Assembly (NCBI GenBank): GCA_025024175.1
Contig: QCXZ01000064.1
Coordinates: 14,384,001-14,448,000 of the forward strand
Source: Rhyzopertha dominica
Taxonomy: Eukaryota > Arthropoda > Insecta > Coleoptera > Bostrichidae
DNA: 64,000 bases
Direction: 5' to 3'
Of this stretch, positions 14,123 through 25,500 are shown one piece after another (positions within the stretch are counted from its first letter, which is position 1; the number at the start of each line of letters is the position of its first letter). The translations under genes were made by a program, and so were the position numbers. The notes beneath the pieces are model-generated. The model was given only the letters and a program-made list of their open reading frames with translations. It searched no databases and was not told the DNA's origin.

Positions 14123-14774
14123 GTTATAGGTACATTGAAGGAATAATTTAGTACGCCAAATACGGTTTTTTATGGTAGCACATGTCTATTAGGTAGTATT
14201 TTAAGTAGTAGTATATAAAAATGTGTCAATTTGTATTCAATTTGAGACATTATATAATCGATTATATTTTATTTACAGACTTGAACCTTTACCTTTTTAC
14301 CTTTAATAAATGTAAATGTTTATATTATTTTGGTATTAAAACCAAACTAATACTACAATTTTTCTTAAAAAAAAGTAGAAAAAGAACAAACCATACATTA
14401 CAAAGTTTAAAGACTTAAGATTGTTTTAACAAAAAAAATAGCATTTCTAAAGAGCTCTGTTCGGCAAAATATGTAGTAGTACTTTTTGTTACTTTTCACT
14501 GCTATTTTCATCAGTAGCAGAATTTAAGTTTATTAAAGCATTTGCTTGCTGATATAAAGCTGTACAGTTAGGTTACTTTGTTGTCTTATAATCAGATCAC
14601 TTTCAGAATTCGTTGTGTTGCTTGTTGTACCACACGTTGTAGTGTGAGTACCGTAGATTTTATTTATCAGATGTTTATACTTTTTTAACCAGGATTTGAA
14701 ATATAATCAATAAAAAAACGGCTGCTAATTTCACTAAGGATTGGTGCGGCAGCATATAGTTCTATTATTAGCGG

Positions 14775-14935
14775 GCTTGGCATGATTAAAACGAAATGTT
14801 TAAAACAGAGTGTTTTAAACTTGTTTAAAACAACGCTTCTGTTTAAAACTTTGTTCTAAACAAATGTTTAAAACATTTGTTTTAAACAGTGCTTTTTAAA
14901 CTAATGTTTTAAACAATACTTTTTGACGATCATTG
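14775..14935. repeat. Clustered TGTTTTAAAC / GTTTAAAAC motifs
   Basis: About ten copies of a palindromic GTTTAAAC-like motif occur in both orientations within 160 bp, which gives a self-complementary stretch. Its origin is not clear; it may be the core of a decayed foldback MITE. Confidence 0.55.
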
Positions 14936-15558
14936 TGTGTGATCCATTAATTATTACTATTAGGCTCGTGTACCCTCCACAAATAGATAGACAAGACAAG
15001 TAATTACATATCTACATAATGTCACTCCACATTTGGATTAAAAATGAATTGTATGCAAAACCAGGCCCAGTTAGTAAATAAGTAGGTAAGTATTTTTTCA
15101 GAAGAAACATGCAGTATTTTGTTCGGCTTTTTGTTGATACAACGGGTATAGAAATGACTTTTTCATTTTTTCAAANTTTTCATAACTGCAATTTTCAAAC
15201 AATGTAAGACAACAAATAAAAATCTTAATCTTTCTTAACATAACATAAAATTTGTTTTTCTGGCCAAATACAACAAAACAATAAATACGGCGTTCATTCA
15301 ACACTTACTAGATAATTATATCTTGCACAAAAAAAAACAAATAGTTATCAGAACCTAGGAATATAAAAAACAATAAACAAAAAATAATGAAATATCAGTA
15401 TTTTTACTTTTTTTACTAGTGTAACCATATCTTTTTTGTACTTCTTGCATCGAGCTAGCATTGTACCATTTTGCACCTTAATTGTGTCAAAGCAATTCCA
15501 CGCTGCATCGTTTCTCCTGCGTCATTGCAATTGTTGAACTTTAAACTTTTAAACAGAC

Positions 15559-15692
15559 AAGGTCGGTTCCTATTCTCTTTGTTAAAGTTAAGATTATTTA
15601 AAATCAACCCAGTAACCATGATAACACCTTAAATTGAGGTCTAGATTTTAAGAACAGTGTTGATTCTAGCTTAAAATAGAAATGAGAAACTT
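15559..15692. mobile_element. Small MITE, copy b
   Basis: Second copy of the unit at 6748-6894. It starts GGTCGGTTCCTATTCTC, shares GTAACCATG, CACCTTAAATTGAGGT and GTTGATT, and ends in a degenerate inverted terminus. The two copies differ by scattered substitutions and small deletions, indicating an old family. Confidence 0.75.
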
Positions 15693-18600
15693 ACTCATAA
15701 TAACTAAAATTGTTGCGTAAACAAAAAAGACTAATGACAACTGACAATTGTAGTCATTTAGGGATTTAGGATTAGGTATGAAAGTTTTTCACGATCTAAT
15801 CAGCAAAGTTAAAATCCTTAGTAACATTCATCTACTGTTGGACACGAGTATTACCAATGCTTAAGAGGTACTTTTCTAAACTGACTTGTCTATTTTTTGT
15901 GTATCATTTGTGTTTGATATGACTATTCTCTTTAAATCTTCAAAACATTCATGAATTTGCTCTACTACAAAATAAATTTCTTTAATAGTTGACTAAATCA
16001 CTTCAATGAACATACATATATTAAACGTTTGTAGTGAAAGCATTAAACCTATGGCTATATAACAAAAATTTTTCAAACATATTTCTATAAATTTTTATTA
16101 ATCAAAAGTTCTTATAGCCAAAGTCAAGTTATGGACATGATTTTATGTGTGTCTGTCTGCTACAATCACGGAAAGAAACTGGGGATAAAACTTATCTAAG
16201 CACCACAGCTAAGATAATGCTTTAAACGGCTCTTAGTTCGTTTTGATGAAAGTAATTTTAAAAAATAATAGCTTTGTAAAGCTATCATCGCTGGATCTAG
16301 CTACGATCCGATAAGGATCAGCTCTATAATGACCCATGTATGAAATTCTTGTTCTTATAAGTATGCGTAGTTATATCAAATGGCCAGCAAAATGGATTCA
16401 TATTATTAATAAAGAACGATTTTTTAAGATCCTCGTAGACCATGTACAACTAATTCAACTAATCGTTTTTTATTAGTATTTGAATTATTCCCAAAGAATG
16501 CTGCCAACTCCTGAAAACACCCCGTATTTTTGGCAACGCAAAAGGAATATATCAGATAAAAGGTTCCGTTGCTATGTGTAGGCGAAACAAATATAAATAA
16601 GGGATTGAGTCGGCCAGTTTCAACGCTAAAGCGCTTTAATACTGTCACGCTCTCAACATGGAATAGCCTTTTTTATAGAAAAATCCTTGAAACCTTACTT
16701 TATTTTAATCGTATGTCAAATCGTATCCCTTCACCCGTTTTGAATACATGCCGTAGATATATATGCGGATGCTTTCAGCATACTTAATACAAGTATTACT
16801 TATATTATAATTTCGATTCAACTATAGTAGTTAATATTCGGCTGTCGAAGATCACCACAAGGAAAATAACTGAAAACGTCATTTAATCATAAAACCCATC
16901 GCCATGAATCTTAATATTTTAAAAACCACACTAGCATTCAATAGCAACGTGAATCGGAAAATAACTACGCGTACAGCGTTTTTCACGGGAGAAAGTGACA
17001 GCGACGTCATCAAGTGGTACCGTCATATGCGCGGCGAGCCTGGTTGCCTATGTATTCATCGCGATACCAGTGGCGTGTCGAAAATATTTTCTGGATATAT
17101 TACAGAAGATATTGGTGTTGGGGTGGACCTGCTTCAGCACTTCCTTCGCCGTTTCTTCTTTTTGTTGCTCTTCGAGATGCTCTTTTGCACCTTTCAAGCC
17201 TTCTTGGCGGCTTTACCGGTAGTCTAGTAAACCGGTTTCGACGCCTATGGGATAATTATTCCAACAGCTGACCTTGTTCGAAAATAGAGCTACTGCGCAA
17301 TGATGTCACTGATGACGCCCTGTCACTTTTATAGATGAAAAACACTGTACACTTGTATTTGAAAACTCAAATCAACAATTAGAACTAGCATACATTATAT
17401 TCAGTTTTAGTCTTCAGGATGCTTGGAAAATAAATAGTTTAAACAACTAAAAACGACTGTGTCTCATAGCACTGTATATCATTATTAAACGCGAGATATT
17501 ATGGGGAAATACGCTTTCTTCTAGTTTATGAATCATACATCGCATAACCTGCAGTACCAGTAGAATTATAACATACGAATAGTGTAAATGTTTACGACTT
17601 TTTAAGCCTACCATTGAAAACATTATTATTTGTTTTTAGGGAAATGAGTACGGCAAAATCGCAATTACCGTTGACTGACACGTCACTTTAAGAACTTACA
17701 GGCTTTTCTTAGCGAAATAGCATATGTGTCTGTCACTGCTAAACAACTTATGAGGTAACATAAGCAAATGCGCAGCATACGGCACACAACGAAATACGTT
17801 CGTGCGTCGGAGAGCAACAGGCAACGTGGATAATAACGAAGTGTTTGCTAAAGTACATAAGCATGTTAGATTCAATTAATGCAGTTGCTAGTGCTGTAGT
17901 GGAGATATTAAACATGTATACTCATACTATAGGTATTACGGCCAACGTATGAAATCTCCCGTCAGCGGGCAGAAGGTTACAAATAACACTACTACTTTTT
18001 ATAATATTTCTTTACTTCTTTAAAAAGTTATGCTTTAAGTTCTGGTTTAAAATTATGAAAGATCCCTTATAATATCTTACTGAGCTAGTATACTTTTATA
18101 ACCATGTACAAAACAGCACATGTTTTGTTTTACATACATAATAGATTCTTGTTAAACTACACAAATCACTTTTTGGTGCGACCTCTTACACCGTCCTTTC
18201 AATAAACACCACACAAAAGCTTTTCCAATACAAGACTGATACTATACCATTAAACAGCACGCTTCTCGGTAATGTTTACATGACACTTTACGTCACAAGT
18301 TGAATAACCTTGGATAGAAGCGTTCTGGCGGTGACTCCTAAGATTCGACCTGGAATTCTCTACCTACAAATATTTTTTTTGTTTTTTCTTTTAACATGGC
18401 GTACGATATATATGCACTTCAAGATTCATTTTACGTAATTTTCAAAAAAGTGATAATACCCAATTTAGTCTCTTTAGTACTCTGTACCACTTAAATAGTG
18501 GTAAAGTAGGTGACGTAAAAGAGCTAGCGGAAAGAAGGTGAAGCGAACGGGTTGATAATATCAAGGTTACCTTTTTAGCTCGCCAAACAATAAAAAAATC

Positions 18601-21503
18601 GTATTGCCTCGTCTGTGCGAAAACAATCTTGTCTACTTGTGGGTGTATTACGTTATCAGTTCCCCGTTAGGTACTAGTTAAATAGGTTTACGATTATACA
18701 ATAGGGGTCGCATTAATAAACCCTGCGGTCGTGAACATTTCCGTAACATAACTTGTTTCAAGAGATGAAGAAGAAGGGGTAAGAAAACCATGACAGAGTG
18801 CTGTACCGTATGTATCTACTTGTTTAAATTAAGCAAATGAGAGACATTCTAAAATCATAGCTTAGCTTACTTATGTATTGCATAATCAAGAGATATTGCA
18901 ATCTTTAATTACATGTCCGTGCCATTTAAACAGAAAATCAGCGTTCAGCTCAGTGTCTAATTTCACTTCTAAATGGCCTCGTAAGCGAAAGATAAAGTGG
19001 TTTAATTACAATGCGGCTGCACACGACGTCTTGCAAGTTGCAGGGAAACGATGCACTATAAAATAAAAAGAATTTACTTCCCATTTTCAGGCTACGTATT
19101 TTTATTATTTTTTCCTCTCTAGGCAACGTAAATTCCACTGTGTACTCTCAAAGGTAGAGTGGTAAATGTAATTTTAGTAGGCTCGCACGAGTTACGGTAA
19201 TGGAGCAAACAGACATACGACAGCGTAGGGACGAAACTGATGAAGGTTCGGTTGTAAAATTTTAATTTGTGCTGGACGGACGTTGAGATGGATGTGTAAC
19301 CTTATTTAAATATGTATCTTGTTATAAGAGACGCGTGGGAGCATGATAGCAGTTAAAATGTGACCTGTTTCCAAGTGGCAACAGCTTATAAGTAACGTTT
19401 GATTGACAGAAAAGCTTTAACATTAGAATGTTTCTGATTTCGTATAGAAATTCGTATATACTGTCTGTGTAATTAATCACAGTGTCGATATGGTTTTGGT
19501 TATGTTGTTTGTATTTTGTTTATTTCTATAATGTATTATTATCGTGTCATGTATATTTTATGTTGACAACTTTTTTAACCACCGTTTATTTTTTGTTATT
19601 GATAACTTAAAAAGTTCGTTGCACCCTTGCGAAGGTCTGTAAATTTTTCAACCTATGGTGTTCACTACACAGCAATTTTTATTAGAAAAAATAACAAACA
19701 AGAAGGTTTCATAAAATATGTTCATGAAAGTCTCTCAAAGTAGGAAATTAAAATTTATTCAGTAGTGTGCTGATCCTTGTAAATAACACACTTGGTATGT
19801 TTTTAAGACGTCACGAGCTTTTGACAGCATACTAAATATAAATTGTTATGAGAATTTCTGTTTTACTACAAAAAAATTGGTGCTAATAACAAAGAAATAG
19901 ATGAATTGGCTACTTACCTGTATGAAAAGAATCTTACTACATATTTGGTGTCCCACAGTTCAATTCCCAAGATTGATATATAACTTACCTGCAACAAAAA
20001 AATTCCGTAAACACTGAGTTCCTAATTTATCTATATAATACATTTATCTTATGCCATACATATCTTCAGCGTTAAAATCTATGCTGCTCCTGAATGATAA
20101 ATTAAATTTCAAAGTCAAAGTTCAAAGACTTGTCTAATGAATACGATGTCAAGTAAAGTCATACAAACTAACAACTTTGCTAAAGAGAATAACGGATGGT
20201 TACAAACTGAAGAAATCTAAAGTTTTTGAGCGAATTGATATGACAAAGAAGCTGGAGATGATGAGTATCTCTTTATTAAGATTTTGATAATGAGCTTATA
20301 TAAATTAATTATACAAGTTAGAAACATCTCATGTGGAAGATCGAATACTGGTTTATGGTCGTGTCACTAATGGATACCAAAACTAAGAAATATCGGTAAT
20401 TTTGTATTACCGACAAGGGAAGTGGTGTTTGTATTTTAATACAGTGAGAAACTGCGCTGCTGTATGCCCTAAAAATGTACCTACCTCACAAGAAGTTTTC
20501 TGTTAACTACCCTTAAAGAAGATGCATATCTAACCTCTGGAGATAAACGCTTTTTGTAATGCTCCAAAGAAAATTTTAATTTACTGAATGCAGGAAGTTG
20601 TGCATGTAATTGTCTCCGCCGCTCTGTAACCACGATGCTAGCAAATTTTAGCGTTGATCTTGTAATGGTGAAGCATCTAAAAACTTGAAAACCTTCTTGT
20701 AGTAAAAAAGTTTGAGATAGCGAAGAAAATAGTATATCGAATAGAAAATTATTGTGTCTATAATTCAAGTTCTACTTCTATTCAGTTATTACAGGAAGAA
20801 TTAGATCAAAATCAGATTGTAAAAAATACTGTATCTAAGCTTGATGTTAAAAATAAATATTATTTTACATATCATTTAGTCTAAAATGTTCATTGACCCT
20901 TGAATTTGAATAGATCAAATCGCATTTAAACACCTGCTGACCAAAAAAGTTATTATTCATTTTCATATGATAACAAGATAACAAGCTTACGTTTTTCTAT
21001 ATATGCGTAAAACGTTGATATGTCGCCTAAATATTATTAATCCAGTTCGTTGACAACTCACTCTGTCATCTGTTCGTTATCGGGCGTGTTAGTTGTTGGA
21101 GCGTTAATATAACGCCATGACGTCAGGTCGTAAAGCACGGTATTAGTAAGCAACTTTCTTAATAAGAAAATATCCGCCGTAATCGAAAGATAAACCTAGC
21201 ATAAATGATGAGAAATTTGACGCGCCGTGAAATAAGATTAGTGCCAAACTTGCAATAAATTCATGCAAAAATGAATATCTGGAAGCTGACAGTGACACTT
21301 ATATCCAGGATTTTGCCTTTTGAGCCATAAGTAGAACGCAGTGTACGCGGCAGTTACCCAAGAGTATTGTGGATTAAGGTTAGCACTGCTTTTTGTTAAA
21401 GTATGTCGTTCTTATGATTACAGAGAAAGCAGAACATATCTTTGTTTGAAGCTCAATATTTATATGAACCATCTGTTTACGACCAAACCAAACCAACGGT
21501 ATA
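15693..21503. other. No recognisable gene
   Basis: AT-rich sequence without an identifiable gene, apart from the GC-richer ORF cluster listed separately at 16904-17271. Confidence 0.45.
16904..17271 (+). other. GC-richer patch with overlapping ORFs, unassigned
   Basis: About 370 bp, visibly richer in G+C than its surroundings. It is open in all three plus frames (longest 107 codons, 16904-17227). On the minus strand one frame gives a highly charged stretch (AKEHLEEQQKEETAKEVLKQ, about 17115-17190) that could form a coiled coil. I recognise no family on either strand. It could be a decayed transposon gag-like segment, an isolated exon or chance. Strand is not established. Confidence 0.25.
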
Positions 21504-21700
21504 CAGGGTGAGTCAGGAGGAACGGACCAAACTCCTAGTATAATATGCAGATGAGAAATTTCTAAAGATCTTATACCTTCTAGTTCGGTTTCACTTGTAT
21601 TTAGTAGTTTGCAAAACCAGATATGCCATGTTAGATATTGAAAAGCATTTGATTAGTCTGTCAGTTTATTATGATAGTGAGTGAACATTTATTGATAATT
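21504..21700. repeat. Possible transposon terminus (TA-CAGGGTGAGTCAGGAGG)
   Basis: The sequence TACAGGGTGAGTCAGGAGGA at 21504 looks like the end of an insect TIR element of the CAGGGTG type, preceded by a TA. I could not find its partner end, so the extent is a guess. Confidence 0.35.
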
Positions 21701-21890
21701 TAAAATATTCAAATATGGTGATTGATTATTGTTTTTGGAATGGAAGTGACATAGCTGCCTTTGCTTTGTCAACGGTTTCCATAACGGAGGTAGCCTATAT
21801 ATAATATATAATATATGATATTTTCCTTAAATTTGGGGGTATCGACCTTGTTGTTATTTATAATAGAGTGAACTCTTTAATTATTGCCAA

Positions 21891-21919
21891 GTTTTCGACT
21901 TTATTAAAGTCTTCTTCAG
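21891..21919 (-). ncRNA. Degenerate hammerhead-like motif
   Basis: Read on the minus strand: core CTGAAGA, one extra A, stem II GACTTT/AAAGTC around a short loop, then GAAAA. This matches the hammerhead pattern CUGANGA-stem II-GAAA, but the required GUH after stem III is not present and stem I is not evident, so it should not cleave. It lies about 290 bp from a Penelope-like coding relic on the other strand; Penelope-like elements are known to carry hammerhead motifs. Confidence 0.35.
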
Positions 21920-22157
21920 GGCTTCTGTAAAAACAGCACATAAATTACAGAATATGTGACACATTTAACTTACAGATTCTGAGATTGTTATAAATCAGCC
22001 TTTTACAAACACATGTCACGTTCTCTAACATACACCTATCTACGTATATTAGTAAGCCTTTGGTAAATTTTCTCCTTGTAATTTACATTACATGACACAT
22101 TTAAAAAATAAAACAATACCAAAATTTTTTTGTCAAACTTATAATGTCAAGTCACAG

Positions 22158-22509
22158 TGCAAACGATGAAAAAACTTTCATATAACATCTATTAGATTAG
22201 CTCTTCACAAAAGTGACATCACCATAAAACGTGATAGATGTGCTCTAGCTGAGCATATTATTAATCAACGATCATAAGGTAGAATGGAATAACGTTAAAA
22301 TTTTGAACAAAGAACAGCAAACCAACAAAAGATTAATTCTTGAAATGTACTACATTAATAGAACAGAAAACACCATCAACAAAAAATCAGACACAAATCA
22401 ATTAACTAACATTTACACATATTTACTGTCTCCTGACCTTCTTCATTAAAATTCTAGCTATAAATTTGAACAGAAATGTATGTTATATGAAAGTTTTTCA
22501 TCGTTTGCA
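22158..22509. repeat. 30-bp inverted repeat around the Penelope-like relic
   Basis: TGCAAACGATGAAAAAACTT at 22158 (continuing to 22188) recurs inverted at 22480-22509 with about one mismatch. The arms bracket the Penelope-like fragment, and the right arm abuts the mariner-like fragment. This may reflect a local inversion or a hairpin-forming repair event. Confidence 0.7.
22188..22434 (+). pseudogene. Penelope-like element, C-terminal (GIY-YIG side) fragment
   Basis: Two adjoining plus frames read SIRLALHKSDITIKR then RCALAEHIINQ (to 22274), and after a one-base frameshift KVEWNNVKILNKE, LILEMYYINRT, ENTINKKSDTNQL, TNIYTYLL (to about 22432). The order 'ALAEH...H.I.W..VKIL..E....KR.I.EM..I......N...D...L...Y..LL' is the pattern that closes the GIY-YIG endonuclease part of Penelope-like retroelements. 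A stop and a frameshift make it a relic. The reverse transcriptase and the GIY-YIG start are missing upstream, where an inverted repeat interrupts. Confidence 0.75.
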
Positions 22510-22655
22510 CCCCACAAGAAATAGTCTAGCAGGGTCAAATCTCACGATCCTGGTGGCCAATTTACGTCACCTCTGCGAGAGATAATCATAACTTCAAATC
22601 GTTCCTGCAGAATGCCCATCGTGGCGTTCGCTGTGTATAGTACATGTGGCCCGCG
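22510..22655 (-). pseudogene. mariner-like transposase relic, C-terminal piece
   Basis: The minus strand reads ATMGILQERFEVMIISRRGD, VNWPPG, a stop, DLTLLDYFLWG. This corresponds to the stretch of insect mariner-like transposases around the third catalytic Asp (usually NWPPRSCDLTPLDYFLWG). The preceding second-Asp block (QQDGATCHTA in the family) is scrambled by a frameshift. It has the same orientation and belongs to the same family as the piece at 23785-24330, and it supplies the part missing there, so the two are probably halves of one copy separated by about 1.1 kb. Confidence 0.8.
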
Positions 22656-23784
22656 TCCATACACATAAAAGTGATTGTTTCAGATAAAAATATATATTTG
22701 TTTAGAAATAGATGCTTACGGGAAAAACGATGCACATTTGCATTAAAATATCTGTAATATTTTCAAAAACGCTCTTGTTTTATGAAAAGATTAATGTATA
22801 TTTGAATGGTATTTTTAAAAGCAGAAATCGCATTTCGTGGTAAACTTATTCCTTTTTATCACTAACAAACAGAAAGCAGTCCTTTAAAAATGTACGTTTG
22901 GTTAATTCTAATTGTCATTATATTTGTATAAAAGTATCAAACAGTTTTCGTCCAAACCTTTTATTCTTTTACTTAAACCACTGAAAGTCTAGTTCTAAGT
23001 TCTAACCTATACTATGAACATATCAACACTCCGCACTTCCGCAGTCCAGCCCAGTGTTTATTCACATAAAAACATTGAGATCAACTTCAACATGTATGCA
23101 AGTGTGGTAAGTTTGCTGGAAGACTGGAGATTTCCAGAACTAGTACAAGTGTTCGAGGGTAAGTAAGTGGTAATCATTTACTATAGCGTGCCATCACCTA
23201 TCGAGCTGAAATTTTGCATACCCCTAGAAAATAACCTTCTGAATACGAATCTGTAATCCGTTTACTGCGGTGGCGACAAGCTTGTGAAAAATACATGCTT
23301 ATATACCGAACTTCTTTACGACGCGTGGTGTTATTCCGTATGCTATGAGTGTTTGGTTTTCTGTATATTGCACAAGATATAGGTAATAATAAAGACGTTT
23401 GACTTTAAAATATAATCGTTTTATTCTAAACCTTAACAAGTTTAAAAATAAAACACATACATTTTTATTATAACTACATTCTTTATTTAAAATTGAAAAT
23501 ATCAGTTGTTTAAAACAACACTATTTTATAGTTGAATTGAAAAAATCTGTTTTAAACCAATGTATCATAACTTTTAACCTACTATATACTTTTTGTAGAG
23601 GTTTATTATTATTATTTATTATATCCTTAGGTTTATTATGATAGTAAAGTGTAGTTTCCTTTCAAACTAATGAAGTGCCTTAAAACAAGTAAACAATCTT
23701 AAAGCAACCAAATTCTTACAGTAAATATATGATTTAGTTGCGGATATGGGAAACGTTCATGCATTTGAATTGAACATTCATGTT

Positions 23785-24420
23785 TCACTTCAAACAAACA
23801 TTTTTATGAGTGTATGGTTCAACTAAAAAGAAATTAGTTGGCATCAGCCTGTAGCGCTCGCCTGTGACATTGATGGCCTTACCAAGGTCGTTTTCAAAAA
23901 AATAAAGACCAATGATGCCGCCGGCCCAAAATCCACACCATTGTGAAGTGGTGAACCTCGTGTGGGTTTGCGTATATATACGGCAATTTTGTTTGTTAAC
24001 AAAGCGATTCAGCCAAAAATGAGCCTTGTCGCTAAGAATGATTTTTCGGCCAAAGGTGGGATCCTCTTCCAATCGTTGCGAAGCCCAGTTAGCGAACAAA
24101 TAGCGATGTCTATGGTCAATAATTTTCAGCTCCTGGATCAGTTGGATCTTATACGGCGGCAGGCCCAGGTCTCGAATTTGGCCACCAAACGTTGGAGAGT
24201 CGACTTGAAGGACCACTGCGTCTTCTATAAAATGGGAGCTAAGCGCGCAATGTCTGCTCCACGGAACCCTAATTTTGATAATAAAGTTTTATCATTTGCA
24301 CGTGTTGCTCAGTTGCGTAACTTGACATAGTGATTAAGCATTAGTGACAACAGCATTTTTACAGGCGCCGCTAAAACGATACGGCTGCAACAAGCTGTCA
24401 ACATCGACGCGCCCATTTTG
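23785..24420 (-). pseudogene. mariner-like transposase relic, N-terminal and middle piece
   Basis: On the minus strand an open stretch of 143 codons (24216-23785) contains LPPYKIQLIQELKIIDHRHR, FANWASQRLEEDP, FGRKIILSDKAHFWLNRFVN (first catalytic Asp), NKQNCRIY, WCGFWAGGIIGLYFFEND and NVTGERYRLMPTNFF. Just upstream in another frame is STLQRLVAKFET, the end of the N-terminal helix-turn-helix region. About 100 residues between the two are missing. DEAHF has become DKAHF, the segment before WCG is out of register, and the second and third Asp blocks are absent. The copy is therefore broken. Its 3' part is probably at 22510-22655. Confidence 0.85.
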
Positions 24421-24679
24421 AAAAAAAGTAAAGTAATAAAATAACGGGTTATTAACAGTATTTGTCTGTTGCAAAACTATTCATGCAATACAAATCTTAC
24501 ATGGCAAATACAAACAAGGTAATATTAGATAGCTGTTTTACACTAGCTAACTAGAATATATTACAACTCCCCTCCTCTTTATTAAATTCAATTATTGAGA
24601 TTATTATCTGGAAGTTGCTGCAAAGTAGTAGTACATTTATTAATTTGATTAATACGTCGCTTCTTAATAGGATAACAAA

Positions 24680-25500
24680 TATTTAAAGTTACCTAACTTT
24701 TCATCTATTACTGCTTTTACCCAAGCCTTTTTATTTGAATTCTTAAAATCCCTGCAATACGCTTCCTCTCCCATTTGGAATGTTTCAAATCAAAATCCCT
24801 GCCTGATTTTACAATACTGCTCTTTATTGACATTATGTCAACAAATCCAATCTAGTTTTTTTATTAGTGCAATAAATCCCGCACCTTTATTAGCGTCATC
24901 CTTGATTGATTTCATCAAAGTATTTTTATGAGCTTTTATTAAATTTTCAGCTTGACCATTGCTCGACGGATGGCACATAGAATTTTATACCATCATTAGA
25001 TAGAAATTCAGTAAACTCTGTGGAGGTAAATTGAGTTCCATTATCAGTTACCACCAAATCTGGAAACCCAAATTTTGCAAAACATTCCCCAAATTTCTCT
25101 ACCATTCTTTCGAATTTACTTTTCCTACTACAAATACTTCAGGCTATTTTGTATAAGCATCTATTATTACCACCAAGACGTTTTTACCAAAAAAAGGGAC
25201 CCAAATAATCACAATGTACTCTGTTATACACCCTAGTGACTTGTTTCCACGAGCTGCTAATAGCTTTTGGAAGATCTAGTCTTTGCTTCATTTCTCGATA
25301 TCTTGGCCACCAAAAGTACGGCCTAGCCATTGTTTTCATTTTTACACTTCCTTTATGATTTAAATGTAATGCCCTCAAAGGGCCTTTTTAAACTCATACC
25401 TGTATATCCCCACATAATAATTCCTTTATCAGTAGATAACTCATCCTTTCTAACTACAAATGGTCTTAAACTTTCATATGTGTTGTTTTACACTCTCTTA
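24680..25500 (-). pseudogene. Ty3/gypsy-type integrase relic
   Basis: The minus strand, in several frames, reads LRPFVVRKDELSTDKGIIMWG, RALHLNHKGSVKMKTMARPY, FWWPRYREMKQRL (the HHCC region, with the CC half deleted), NRVHCDYLGPF (first catalytic Asp), VIIDAYTK-stop-PEVFVV, LVVTDNGTQFTS (second Asp), NGQAEN (catalytic Glu) and finally KKAWVKAVIDEKLGNFKYLL. The order and spacing are those of a Ty3/gypsy integrase and its C-terminal tail. Multiple stops and frameshifts inactivate it. No reverse transcriptase or LTR was found beside it. Confidence 0.85.

Noticed and set aside
20481..20768. 95-codon minus ORF
   Set aside because: No family resemblance, and both strands of this stretch are partly open; not enough to call a gene.
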